This document shows positions 51,763 through 60,383 of a stretch of DNA of 64,000 nucleotides, piece after piece (the first letter of the stretch is position 1; every line of letters starts with the position of its first letter). Origin of the DNA: Rufibacter tibetensis (GTDB taxonomy: Bacteria > Bacteroidota > Bacteroidia > Cytophagales > Hymenobacteraceae); contig NZ_CP012643.1 in NCBI RefSeq assembly GCF_001310085.1, positions 62,001-126,000 of the forward strand, read 5' to 3'. The position numbers and the translations under genes were made by a program. Below the pieces are notes generated by a model. It was not told the origin of the DNA, did not search any database, and saw only the letters and a list, made by a program, of their open reading frames with translations.

Positions 51763-52437
51763 TTACGCCTGCTCCTGCATGATCTCTTTCATCTTCTCAG
51801 CATCTGCTACGAACTTAGCTAAGCCGCTGGCAGTAAGTGGGTGCGTCAAAAGACCCAGGATTGGCTCTAATGGGCAGGTACAAACGTGTGCACCGGCTTC
51901 CGCACACTTCACGATGTGCATAGAGCTACGAATAGAAGCCGCCAGAATTTGAGTTTCATATCCTTGAATGGCATAAATGCTAGCGATTTGCTCAATCAGT
52001 TGAACCCCATCCCAACCAATGTCATCCACGCGGCCCAAAAAAGGAGACACGTAGGTGGCACCTGCTTTGGCGGCCAGAATGGCTTGTCCGGCTGAGAACA
52101 CCAGGGTACAGTTGGTTTTGATTCCTTTATCAGTGAAATACTTGATGGCTTTCAGGCCGTCTTTGATCATAGGTACTTTCACCACAATGTTCGGGTGCAG
52201 GGCCGCCAAGGTGTTCCCCTCCTCTATCATAGAGTCGAAATCAGTAGAAAGCACCTCGGCACTGATGTCACCGTCTACAATTTCACAGATAGCTTTATAG
52301 TGGTCAAGGGTAGCTTGCACGCCTCTGATGTTCTCCTTGGCCATTAATGATGGATTGGTGGTTACACCGTCCAAAATGCCCAAGTCGTGGGCTTCTTTGA
52401 TGTGGGCCAGGTTGGCCGTGTCAATGAAAAATTTCAT
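51763..52437 (-). CDS. tal: Transaldolase (FSA/TalC-type, small)
   Basis: The 224-residue protein belongs to the small class I aldolase group that includes fructose-6-phosphate aldolase and short transaldolases. It shows [34 protein letters not shown] with the Schiff-base Lys, [32 protein letters not shown] and a C-terminal [26 protein letters not shown]. The residue in VSPFLGR is Phe; in true fructose-6-phosphate aldolases it is Tyr, and transaldolases have Phe here, so transaldolase is favoured. It would connect xylulose-5-P from XylB to glycolysis through the pentose phosphate pathway. It is transcribed alone with its own terminator. Confidence 0.88.
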   Translation of the reverse strand: MKFFIDTANLAHIKEAHDLGILDGVTTNPSLMAKENIRGVQATLDHYKAICEIVDGDISAEVLSTDFDSMIEEGNTLAALHPNIVVKVPMIKDGLKAIKYFTDKGIKTNCTLVFSAGQAILAAKAGATYVSPFLGRVDDIGWDGVQLIEQIASIYAIQGYETQILAASIRSSMHIVKCAEAGAHVCTCPLEPILGLLTHPLTASGLAKFVADAEKMKEIMQEQA

Positions 52438-52581
52438 AGCAAATGGGTTATTGGTTTTTCTTTATAGGTTCACCAAAACTGTTGGCGAGCACTTCAGTTT
52501 AGAAGATTGATCTTGAAGTTAAATATAAATGTATTTTTGACAATTATAATCAACTATCTGAAACTAACCTCTTACTAATTC

Positions 52582-54339
52582 TTAGTTGGTGGTGTTATAC
52601 GCTTTTTGGCCCTTGGTAGAGGTCTCAAAAACAGAATCATTTCCGGTATAGTCAAACCAATCAAAGGTGGCCTTGTTGGTGGACGGCTGCCCATTAGATG
52701 TAGCATATAATCCCAAGACTACACCTACAAATCCACCGGCTACCCGCGTGCTCAGGTACTCACCGTCTACTTTATCTTTTAACAGTTGCCATTTGCCTTT
52801 CTGAGTTGCATAGTAAAAAGCGTAAGCACCTCCATTGAATTCAATTTTAAGGAAAAGTGGGTTTTTGCTCTCCTTTTTAGATAAGGCCTTGTGAGCTAAA
52901 ACCTTTTTATCAGCATCCAATAGCTGCACTACGGGTTCGTTGCCTTTCATGGTCTTGCCTAAAGCATAATAATGTTCACTGTTATGGAAAGCCACCAAGC
53001 CGGCAAACTCATTCTCCTTTTGAGGAATAAACTCCAGTTGGGTACTGGCGCTTCCGGTAACGTGCTGCTGCCTGCGGGCGATGAACGAAGGATTATCTTT
53101 CTTTGAGAATCTTTCCGGACGAACATCCAATGTCAGTTTTCCCTTGGGATTTCTTAAACTGTACCATTGGGACCGCGGCGTTCTCAGTTGCAGCCAGTAC
53201 ATGGGCAAAGTGCCCTCTTTGAAATCTTCACGGTAGGTGAAATTGCCAGATAGCGGAAATGCAGGTTTTTTCTGCGCAGGAAGGTTAGGTACAGGGTACG
53301 AGTACTGTACCAGGTCATGGTCTGGGTTTATGATAGGCCAGTTGTCTTTCCAGGTGACTGGAGCCAGGAAAGTCTCACGCCCGGTGTTATAATGATCACC
53401 GGCTCCATCATACGGCCGGGTAGCTAGGAAAACAGCCCACCAATCACCATTCTGGGTTTGCACCAGATCTGCATGGCCCGTGGCTGAAACCGGATTAGGA
53501 CGAGTTGCAGGTAAATGACGCTGGGTTAAGATAGGGTTCTTTTCATAAGGCACGTAAGGGCCGGTAGCTGATTTACTGCGCAGGATTACTTCAGAGTGGT
53601 TAACACTTGTTCCACCCTCAGCAGCCATGAGGTAGTAAAAGTCTTTCTCTTTGTAGATGTGCGGTCCCTCAATCCAGACTGGTTTTTTAGAAATGTCCAC
53701 TCCCCCGTTCACCAACAGATGCTGCGCCCCTATGGTCTTCATGGTTTTCACATCAAACTCATACATCCGAATGGTGCGGTGGCCGTCGTATTGCGGCTTG
53801 TTATCCGGCGCATCTGAGTTGTAGATAATGTACGATTTCCCGTTCTCGTCGTGAAACAGCGAGGGGTCTATTCCATTCACATTCGGAAGCCAGTGCGGAG
53901 TAGACCAAGGCCCCGCAGGATTAGTGGCTCTCACCACGAAGTTACCACCTTTATCAATGAGCGTGGTTACCATGTAAAACGTGCCGTCTTTGTACGAAAT
54001 GGTGGGTGCAAAAATCCCCCGGGAAACGTCATGGCCATCCAAGTTCAACTGCTCTGGTCGGTTCAGAATATTCCCTATCTGCTTCCAGTTCACCAGGTCT
54101 TTGCTGTGGAAGATGGGAACGCCCGGAAAGTACGCAAACGTGGAGCTGATGAGGTAATAGTCCTCCCCCACTCTGCAGATACTTGGGTCTGGGTAAAAAC
54201 CAGGTAAAATAGGGTTTTGAAACGTTTGCTTCTGCTGGGCTACTGCTACTGGACTTGCTCCCAGAAGAACCATAAGCAAGACCATTACTGCTATGATTCT
54301 CTTGTTCAGGAGCAACAGAGAATATCTTTTATTTAACAT
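52582..54339 (-). CDS. Glycoside hydrolase family 43 beta-xylosidase/arabinofuranosidase
   Basis: The 585-residue protein has a signal peptide (MVLLMVLLGASPVAVAQQ), a five-bladed GH43 catalytic domain (about 40-340) and a C-terminal beta-sandwich (about 380-570) as in GH43 enzymes of the XynB3 group. The three catalytic acids are visible: Asp in GFYPDPSICR (general base), Asp in VNGIDPSLF (pKa modulator) and Glu in VWIEGPHIY (acid). GH43 covers xylosidases and arabinofuranosidases; neighbours point to xylan side-chain or xylo-oligosaccharide release in the periplasm. It has its own promoter region, since a strong terminator lies just after the upstream GH115 gene. Confidence 0.9.
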   Translation of the reverse strand: MLNKRYSLLLLNKRIIAVMVLLMVLLGASPVAVAQQKQTFQNPILPGFYPDPSICRVGEDYYLISSTFAYFPGVPIFHSKDLVNWKQIGNILNRPEQLNLDGHDVSRGIFAPTISYKDGTFYMVTTLIDKGGNFVVRATNPAGPWSTPHWLPNVNGIDPSLFHDENGKSYIIYNSDAPDNKPQYDGHRTIRMYEFDVKTMKTIGAQHLLVNGGVDISKKPVWIEGPHIYKEKDFYYLMAAEGGTSVNHSEVILRSKSATGPYVPYEKNPILTQRHLPATRPNPVSATGHADLVQTQNGDWWAVFLATRPYDGAGDHYNTGRETFLAPVTWKDNWPIINPDHDLVQYSYPVPNLPAQKKPAFPLSGNFTYREDFKEGTLPMYWLQLRTPRSQWYSLRNPKGKLTLDVRPERFSKKDNPSFIARRQQHVTGSASTQLEFIPQKENEFAGLVAFHNSEHYYALGKTMKGNEPVVQLLDADKKVLAHKALSKKESKNPLFLKIEFNGGAYAFYYATQKGKWQLLKDKVDGEYLSTRVAGGFVGVVLGLYATSNGQPSTNKATFDWFDYTGNDSVFETSTKGQKAYNTTN

Positions 54340-54486
54340 AAGTAATACACTGAAAACATATTTTCTTTTTAAAGGCTCTTTTTGGAAAAGAGATGTTTAA
54401 ACAGATTTGGTGATCCTCTATCAGCCCCGCTAGTGAAGTATTATGACTTACTCGCTCTTGTCTGCATTCACTTTTTAATCCCCTTA

Positions 54487-54530
54487 AACTGTTTCAGGCC
54501 TGCTTTCTGGAAAACAGGCCTGAAACAGTT
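54487..54530 (-). terminator. Intrinsic terminator after GH115 gene
   Basis: A perfect 16-bp stem (54487-54502 with 54515-54530) has a 12-base loop, directly after the GH115 stop. It ends the uxuA-uxaC-GH115 transcript. Confidence 0.85.
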
Positions 54531-54532
54531 AC

Positions 54533-57466
54533 TTATTTTGCTTGTTTGGCGGGCAGAACAGCACTTTCAGGCGGACCTAAATAGCTTGGCTTTAACCCAC
54601 CGGCATCTACCACTATTTTCTGTAGCACAATACCAGAATCTACCATCCAGAACTTAAGGGTGTGTTCCCCTGGCTTTTTCAATTGGTGCTTAGAAACGGT
54701 GAGGTTGATGTTATTTGCTACGTTCTGGTTCCAGGCTCTATCAGATTTATCTTGATGGATGTTCACGATCTGCGGAGCCTCGTCGTCAAAGGAGATGGCG
54801 TAGCGAAGACCTTGGGTATTGTGGAAGTTCAGGGTTGGAGACACCATTACTTGCACATTCACCTCTCCCTCCTTCTGCAGATACACTTTGTACTGTAGAT
54901 GCGGGCTGTTTCCGCCGGGGGTTTGGCTTGGTGCTGTAACCGGCATGGTTGTCATGGCAGAAGCGGTGCGGCCCAGATCAGGAATCAATTTCCATTGAAT
55001 GTCATTCCCGTTCACTGCCCGAGTAAAGTGCTCCGCTTCCATAGAAACATACCCGTTGCTTTCCACTAACCCTTCGGGTTGGGTGGCCATTTGCAAAGCA
55101 GGCTGCACCACTGCCTGAACGGTTACTTTCTTCCCCTTCGGACCAGTAATGGTCAGCGAAGTACGCTGGGCACCTGCCGGAACTTTTTCCCAATCTACAC
55201 TTACCCAAACGCGCTGCTCTTTGGCAACTGTACCCTTCTCCTGAGACACCTTTAACCAAGGGGCAGCAGAGGTTATGGTATACTCAAATGGCTGTTGCCC
55301 ACGGTTAAAGATCTCCACGTAACGGCCTTGCTGCTGATAGGGAGATAAGTCAGGTAACACAGCAGCTTCTTTTGCTTGTGGCCACCATTGCGAAGAACCC
55401 TCTATTGCTACTCCCATGTCAGCGGTGGCAGGCACAGAAAGTTGTTTTAACTCTGGCAAAACGTCTTTCTCTGGCTGCTGCCAATACGTGTAGCTGATGT
55501 GCGTCTGCGACATCATGTGGTTCCACTTTCCGTTCGCAATGCCTTTATGAAAATGCTGGGTAAGCTCTGCATCCTTGTCAAACAGTTGTTTCACTCTGGC
55601 AGCCATGTCATTGGTGGTGTTTCTTCCTTGACTGGCATACAACCGGTTCAGGCCTGTAGTCACGTGCAGTTCGTTCAGGTTGGCACTGGCCTTGATGGGG
55701 AACAACACCAATTGGTAATAGGCATCACGGTATTGTGCTGGCAAAGCCGCATTTACCCGCTCTGCTTCATCCGCTAAGCGGTTGTACTCGGCTACAATTC
55801 TTTCGGCTTCCTGGTAGTTGGTGAGGCTGTAGGTGTCTGGGGCTAACAGTTCAGGCTTTCTGCGGCTGTTGTACTTGGCATATTTGGCCAACAGATCTGC
55901 AATAGTGGCAGCATGTTCTGCGCCAAACTGCCGTTCGGCCCAAAGTTTGGTGTATTCATCTAAGCGGTCAGCGGGCCATTTTTCTGGGTTCCAGGCATAA
56001 TCCAGGAAGAACTCGGTAGGGAATTCCATGGGTTTGATGTCGCCTACGTTTACAATCCAGATGCGGTCTGCCTTGTGTTGGTACGCCAGGTGCATCTGCT
56101 CCCAGATACGAGGCAGCGGATTGGTGTTGATCCATTTGTAGTTCCGCGGGCCGCCCACGTAGTCAAAGTGGTAGTAAATGCCGTACCCGCCAGAATGCTG
56201 TTTTTCGCCTACTTTTGGTAATTTCCTGATGTTTCCCCAGTTATCATCAGCTAGAAGCAAAGTCACGTCATCTGGTACGCGCATGCCTTTGTCATAGTAA
56301 TCCTGCACTTCTTTGTACAAGGCCCAAATTTGAGGGGTTTGAGAAGCAGGTTTAGCGGTAACGTCAGAGATAATCTTGCGCTGGTCGGCCACAATTTTTT
56401 CCAATAGGCCAATGTTGCTTTCCTCACTCATAGGTTCATCACCGTCGCCGCGCATCCCAAGGGTTACAATGTTTTCAAACCCGTTCATGCGTTTGATGCC
56501 GCCGGTCCAGAACTCGCGCAGTTTCTCTGGGTTGGTGTTATAGTTCCAGGGGCCTGAACCGTAACGGCGCCACTCGTCGTGGGCACGCGCCAGCGGCTCA
56601 TGGTGCGAGGTACCCATCACCACACCATACATGTCGGCTACTTGGGGGCTGATCTTGTCATCGTCGCTGAAGGCACTTCCCCACATGGCAGGCCACAGGT
56701 AGTTGCCTTTCATGCGCAGGATCAGCTCAAATACTTTCTCGTAGAATTTGTGGTTAAAGCCGCCAAATTGCTCTTTAGACCAGTTGGAAAGTGCCGGGGC
56801 CTCATCATTGATGAAAATACCGCGGTACTTCACGGCCGGAGTGCCTTTGGTATGACGGCCTTCTTCTACATACAGGTTCTCCTGCTGCTTAACCGGCACA
56901 TCGGCCCACCAGTACCACGGCGATACCCCAATCTGCTGAGACACGTCATAGATGCCGTAGATGGTACCGCGTTTGTCGCTGCCCACAATCACCAAGGCTT
57001 CGTCTACGCCTTTCATGGGTCTCTTCACGGTTTGCACCACAAATGTCTCCCACTTACCAGTAAGGTCTTTTACGTCTAGCTTTTTGCTTTTCACCAACTG
57101 GTCAATCAGCGGGCTTTTACCTAAGGTACCCACCAGCACCAAGGTTTTTTCCTTAGGAGCCTTTTTGCCAACGGTTAAAGCCGGCTCTGTCTTGGTTACG
57201 CGGTTCACATCGGCCTGCAAGTCTTTCAAGGCTCTGATTACTCCAGGAAAATCACTTTCGCTGATGTAAAAAGGTGCCGTTTTTCCAGCGGCGAACAGTG
57301 GGAAGGCGTTATTCTTCTTTTCACTTGAGATGTACCGAACATCATCCAGAGCGAAGGCGGCAGGTGCCAGCATCACTCCTATCAGAATCAAAAAGAGTTT
57401 TTGCCAGGATAGATGCAGGACAGATTTCCTTTTGTGGGTTGTTTGTGTTTGGGTAAGGTAACTCAT
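54533..57466 (-). CDS. Glycoside hydrolase family 115 alpha-glucuronidase
   Basis: The 977-residue secreted protein matches GH115, which removes (4-O-methyl-)glucuronate from internal xylose units of glucuronoxylan. A signal peptide (LFLILIGVMLAPAAFA) is followed by an N-terminal domain with TLVLVGTLGKSPLID and GSDKRGTIYGIYDVSQQIGVSPWYWWADVPV, then the barrel with RGIFINDEAPALSNW, LRMKGNYLWPAMWGSAF, VMGTSHHEPLARAHDEW, GMRGDGDEPM and DDNWGNIRKLP, and a C-terminal beta region. The length (about 950-980) is typical. It begins 15 bases after the uxaC stop and shares its operon, so released glucuronate goes straight to UxaC and UxuA. Confidence 0.92.
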   Translation of the reverse strand: MSYLTQTQTTHKRKSVLHLSWQKLFLILIGVMLAPAAFALDDVRYISSEKKNNAFPLFAAGKTAPFYISESDFPGVIRALKDLQADVNRVTKTEPALTVGKKAPKEKTLVLVGTLGKSPLIDQLVKSKKLDVKDLTGKWETFVVQTVKRPMKGVDEALVIVGSDKRGTIYGIYDVSQQIGVSPWYWWADVPVKQQENLYVEEGRHTKGTPAVKYRGIFINDEAPALSNWSKEQFGGFNHKFYEKVFELILRMKGNYLWPAMWGSAFSDDDKISPQVADMYGVVMGTSHHEPLARAHDEWRRYGSGPWNYNTNPEKLREFWTGGIKRMNGFENIVTLGMRGDGDEPMSEESNIGLLEKIVADQRKIISDVTAKPASQTPQIWALYKEVQDYYDKGMRVPDDVTLLLADDNWGNIRKLPKVGEKQHSGGYGIYYHFDYVGGPRNYKWINTNPLPRIWEQMHLAYQHKADRIWIVNVGDIKPMEFPTEFFLDYAWNPEKWPADRLDEYTKLWAERQFGAEHAATIADLLAKYAKYNSRRKPELLAPDTYSLTNYQEAERIVAEYNRLADEAERVNAALPAQYRDAYYQLVLFPIKASANLNELHVTTGLNRLYASQGRNTTNDMAARVKQLFDKDAELTQHFHKGIANGKWNHMMSQTHISYTYWQQPEKDVLPELKQLSVPATADMGVAIEGSSQWWPQAKEAAVLPDLSPYQQQGRYVEIFNRGQQPFEYTITSAAPWLKVSQEKGTVAKEQRVWVSVDWEKVPAGAQRTSLTITGPKGKKVTVQAVVQPALQMATQPEGLVESNGYVSMEAEHFTRAVNGNDIQWKLIPDLGRTASAMTTMPVTAPSQTPGGNSPHLQYKVYLQKEGEVNVQVMVSPTLNFHNTQGLRYAISFDDEAPQIVNIHQDKSDRAWNQNVANNINLTVSKHQLKKPGEHTLKFWMVDSGIVLQKIVVDAGGLKPSYLGPPESAVLPAKQAK

Positions 57467-57481
57467 GAGAGCGTTTTACAA

Positions 57482-58945
57482 TTATGATGGAAAGTAATTC
57501 TTGGCGTTGTAGTAGCAGATATCCTGCACAATTTTGCCAATCCAGGGAAAATCCATGGGCAGCAGACCACGTTCCATGTCTTCGCCCAGCAGGTTGCACA
57601 GCAAGCGCCGGAAGTACTCATGTCGCGAGTAAGAAAGAAAGCTTCTGGAATCAGTGAGCATGCCCACAAAACAGCTGAGGAGGCCCATATTGGAAAGGGC
57701 GTTCATCTGCTCCTTCATGCCGTCCAGGTTATCCAAGAACCACCAGGCAGAGCCGAACTGCATTTTGCCTTTGATGCCACCGCCCTGGAAGTTCCCGATC
57801 ATGGTGGCAAAAGCCGCGTTGTCAGCGGGGTTGAGGTTGTAGATAATGGTCTTGGTGAGGCAGTTTTCTTCTTCCAGTTGGTTGAAGAACGCAGCCATGT
57901 TGTGGATCTGAGGATAATCCCCAATGGAATCATAGCCCGTATCTGGGCCGTTTACCTGGAGCATGCGGCTGTTGTTGTTCCGGATAGCGCCCACGTGGAA
58001 TTGCTGCACCCAGCCTTTGTGGTAGTACATTTTGCAAAGCTCCAACAACAGGAAGGAAGTAAACCCCTCCTGGTGCTGAGCGGCTAGTTGGTCTCTTCCG
58101 GCCAACACGTCCTGAAAGACTTCTTCCAGGTCTACCGAAGCCGCCGAGAGGCTGGGCAGATTGGTTAACCCATGGTCCGCAATGCGGCAGCCATGGTCAT
58201 GGAAGTAATTCACTCGCTTTTCTAAGACTTCCAGCAAGGTGTCAAAGTTGAAGATTTCGGTGCCGGTGATACTGGCTAGCAACCGGATGTAGGCGCGGAA
58301 GGAATCACCGCCCGCCAGGTTGAATACTTTGTCTGGCCTGAACGAAGGCAGCACTTTCGTTTTGAAGCTACTTTCGGCTAACTGCCGGTGAAACGTAAGG
58401 TCATCTGCAGGGTCATCGGTGGTGCCTACCATCTCCACATTGAAGTGCGTTAATAGTCCCTGAGGGGTGAATTCTGGCTTTTGCAGCAGTTGGTTACAGT
58501 GGGCGTACACCTGCTGGGCATTCTGCTCGGTGAGAAGTTCATTCACCCCAAATGGGTTCTTCAACTCCATGTGCGTCCAGTGGTACAATGGATTTCGCAC
58601 CGTGTACGGAACTGCTCCGGCCCATTTCAGAAACTTCTCCTCGTCAGAGGCATTGCCGGTGATGTATTTTTCGTCAATGCCTAAAGTGCGCAATGCCCGC
58701 CATTTGTAATGGTCTCCGGCTAACCAGATGCTGGTGAGATTAGGATAGTTCTGGTTTTCGGCCATTGCCTGCGGCGATAAATGGCAATGGTAATCAATGA
58801 TGGGCAATCCTTTGGCAAACTCATGGTAGAGTTGTCGGGCCGCGTTGGTGTGCAATAAAAAGTCCTCCTGCAGGAAAGTTCCTGCAGGAGGTGGGGTGCT
58901 ACGAGAAGCAACGGGGGAAGTACTAGGATTGATGCTCTCTGCCAT
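57482..58945 (-). CDS. uxaC: Glucuronate isomerase
   Basis: UxaC isomerises D-glucuronate to D-fructuronate (and galacturonate to tagaturonate). The 487-residue protein has ADGP-like motifs of the amidohydrolase-fold enzyme: FAKGLPIIDYHCHLSPQAMAENQNYPNLTSIWLAGDHYKWRALRTLG, TDDPADDLTFH and a C-terminal MLTDSRSFLSYSRHEYFRRLLCNLLGE. An ATG at 58981 would give 12 more residues but lies inside the uxuA stop region, so the ATG at 58945, 10 bases after uxuA, is favoured. It is the middle gene of uxuA-uxaC-GH115. Confidence 0.92.
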   Translation of the reverse strand: MAESINPSTSPVASRSTPPPAGTFLQEDFLLHTNAARQLYHEFAKGLPIIDYHCHLSPQAMAENQNYPNLTSIWLAGDHYKWRALRTLGIDEKYITGNASDEEKFLKWAGAVPYTVRNPLYHWTHMELKNPFGVNELLTEQNAQQVYAHCNQLLQKPEFTPQGLLTHFNVEMVGTTDDPADDLTFHRQLAESSFKTKVLPSFRPDKVFNLAGGDSFRAYIRLLASITGTEIFNFDTLLEVLEKRVNYFHDHGCRIADHGLTNLPSLSAASVDLEEVFQDVLAGRDQLAAQHQEGFTSFLLLELCKMYYHKGWVQQFHVGAIRNNNSRMLQVNGPDTGYDSIGDYPQIHNMAAFFNQLEEENCLTKTIIYNLNPADNAAFATMIGNFQGGGIKGKMQFGSAWWFLDNLDGMKEQMNALSNMGLLSCFVGMLTDSRSFLSYSRHEYFRRLLCNLLGEDMERGLLPMDFPWIGKIVQDICYYNAKNYFPS

Positions 58946-58955
58946 AGTTGTGTTC

Positions 58956-60125
58956 TTAAGAAGGGTAAACTGTTCTTTCAATGCCCATTTCCAAACCTCT
59001 CAGTTCTGCCAAGCCTCGCAACCTGCCAATGGCAGAATACCCTGGATTAGTAACTTTATGCAGGTCATCCAGCATCTGGTGCCCATGGTCTGGCCGGAAC
59101 GGAATAGGCTCTTGGCGGGTGCGGTTAATGGCTACCAGTTCTTTCATGACCCCGTACATGTCCACGTCGCCGGCCAGGTGGTCAGATTCATAGAAGTTGC
59201 CGTTCTCATCCTTCAGCACGTTTCGCAAATGCGCAAAGTACACCCGGTGCCCTACAGACTTCAGGATCTCCACAGGGTTGTTGTGCCCTCCGGCGCCCAG
59301 AGAACCCGTGCAGAAACAAATGCCGTTCGGCTCCCGGTCTACTCTATTGATGATAAACTCCAGATCTTCTTTGTTGGAGGCAATTCTTGGCAGCCCTAAG
59401 ATTGGGTACGGCGGATCATCGGGGTGAATGGTCATGACTAGGCCGTTTTCCTCGCAAACGTCCATAATGGACTCCAGGAAGTACGCCAGGTTCTCGCGCA
59501 GTCCGGCATGCCCAATCTTCTTATAAATGCTGATGCTTTCGGTAAGATGCTCCAGCGTAATGAAGCCCTCCATGGGCACGCCCATCCGGATGATCTCACT
59601 CAACAACCCCAGTTGCTCTGGTATGAAGCTTTCAAAACGCTCTTTGGCCTGCTGCAACACAGCTTGGGAGTAATCCTGCTCGGCTCCTTCCCTTTTCAGG
59701 ATGTACAAATCAAAAACCGCCAAGTCTGCCCAGTCAAAATAAAGGGCTTTGGCGCCGTTTTTTAGTTCATACGCCAAATTGGTTCTGGTCCAGTCCAGCA
59801 CCGGCATAAAGTTATAGCAGATGGTTTTCAGGCCAGCAGCAGCCAGGTTGCGTAGCGATTGGCGGTAGTTTTCCAAATACTGCTCATAATCGCCGGTGCG
59901 GGTTTTGATGCTTTCATGAACCGGCACGCTCTCCACCACCGCCCACACAAGGCCGGCTTCTTCTATAATGCGTTTCCGTTCCTGGATTTCGTCTAAGGGC
60001 CACACTGCGCCATGCGCCACATGGTGTAAAGCACTTACAATACCGGTGGCACCGGCTTGTTTCACATCCTGCAGGGTCACGGGGTCATTGGGGCCGTACC
60101 ATCTCCAGCTTTGAAGTAATGACAT
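58956..60125 (-). CDS. uxuA: Mannonate dehydratase
   Basis: UxuA dehydrates D-mannonate to 2-keto-3-deoxygluconate in the glucuronate branch. The 389-residue protein starts SLLQSWRWYGPNDPVTLQDVKQAGATGIVSALHHV and shows MTIHPDDPPYPILGLPRI and GICFCTGSLGAGGHNNPVEIL (metal-binding Cys/His region) and a C-terminal RPDHGHQMLDDL. It is first in the uxuA-uxaC-GH115 operon. The 250 bases upstream contain several dyads and a tandem 10-base repeat that may bind a regulator. The reductase UxuB, needed between UxaC and UxuA, is not in this window. Confidence 0.93.
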   Translation of the reverse strand: MSLLQSWRWYGPNDPVTLQDVKQAGATGIVSALHHVAHGAVWPLDEIQERKRIIEEAGLVWAVVESVPVHESIKTRTGDYEQYLENYRQSLRNLAAAGLKTICYNFMPVLDWTRTNLAYELKNGAKALYFDWADLAVFDLYILKREGAEQDYSQAVLQQAKERFESFIPEQLGLLSEIIRMGVPMEGFITLEHLTESISIYKKIGHAGLRENLAYFLESIMDVCEENGLVMTIHPDDPPYPILGLPRIASNKEDLEFIINRVDREPNGICFCTGSLGAGGHNNPVEILKSVGHRVYFAHLRNVLKDENGNFYESDHLAGDVDMYGVMKELVAINRTRQEPIPFRPDHGHQMLDDLHKVTNPGYSAIGRLRGLAELRGLEMGIERTVYPS

Positions 60126-60146
60126 AGTTTTAGGTTTTATATCTGC

Positions 60147-60232
60147 GGTCTAAGACCATCTTTAGACTAAAGATAGAATAGAAAGTGCATGTTGAGTCAT
60201 GTTCAGTCATTCTATTCTTAGAGGTTCCTAAG
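60147..60232. promoter_or_regulatory. Dyad- and repeat-rich region upstream of uxuA
   Basis: It contains GGTCTAAGACC (60147-60157), GTCTAA...TTAGAC (60148-60167), an 8-bp inverted repeat (60175-60182 with 60211-60218) and between its arms a tandem 10-base direct repeat (60191-60200 and 60201-60210, one mismatch). This is a plausible regulator-binding region; no protein is assigned. Confidence 0.45.
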
Positions 60233-60262
60233 AGACAAGTTGTTTCCTTATCTTCTAAATAG

Positions 60263-60303
60263 AAAGGGCGACAAGTTAGAGTTCTAAACTTGCCGCCCTT
60301 TTT
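60263..60303 (-). terminator. Probable terminator between susD and uxuA
   Basis: A stem with one mismatch (60263-60277 with 60287-60301) lies about 80 bases past the susD stop. The T-run on the minus strand is broken, so some read-through is likely. Confidence 0.5.
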
Positions 60304-60383
60304 GTTTCTAGATCATTATAAGTTGTTCATATGAGGTTGGATGAATGATTCAACAGTAGCACCCATCCCTTCTTAATTCAACA

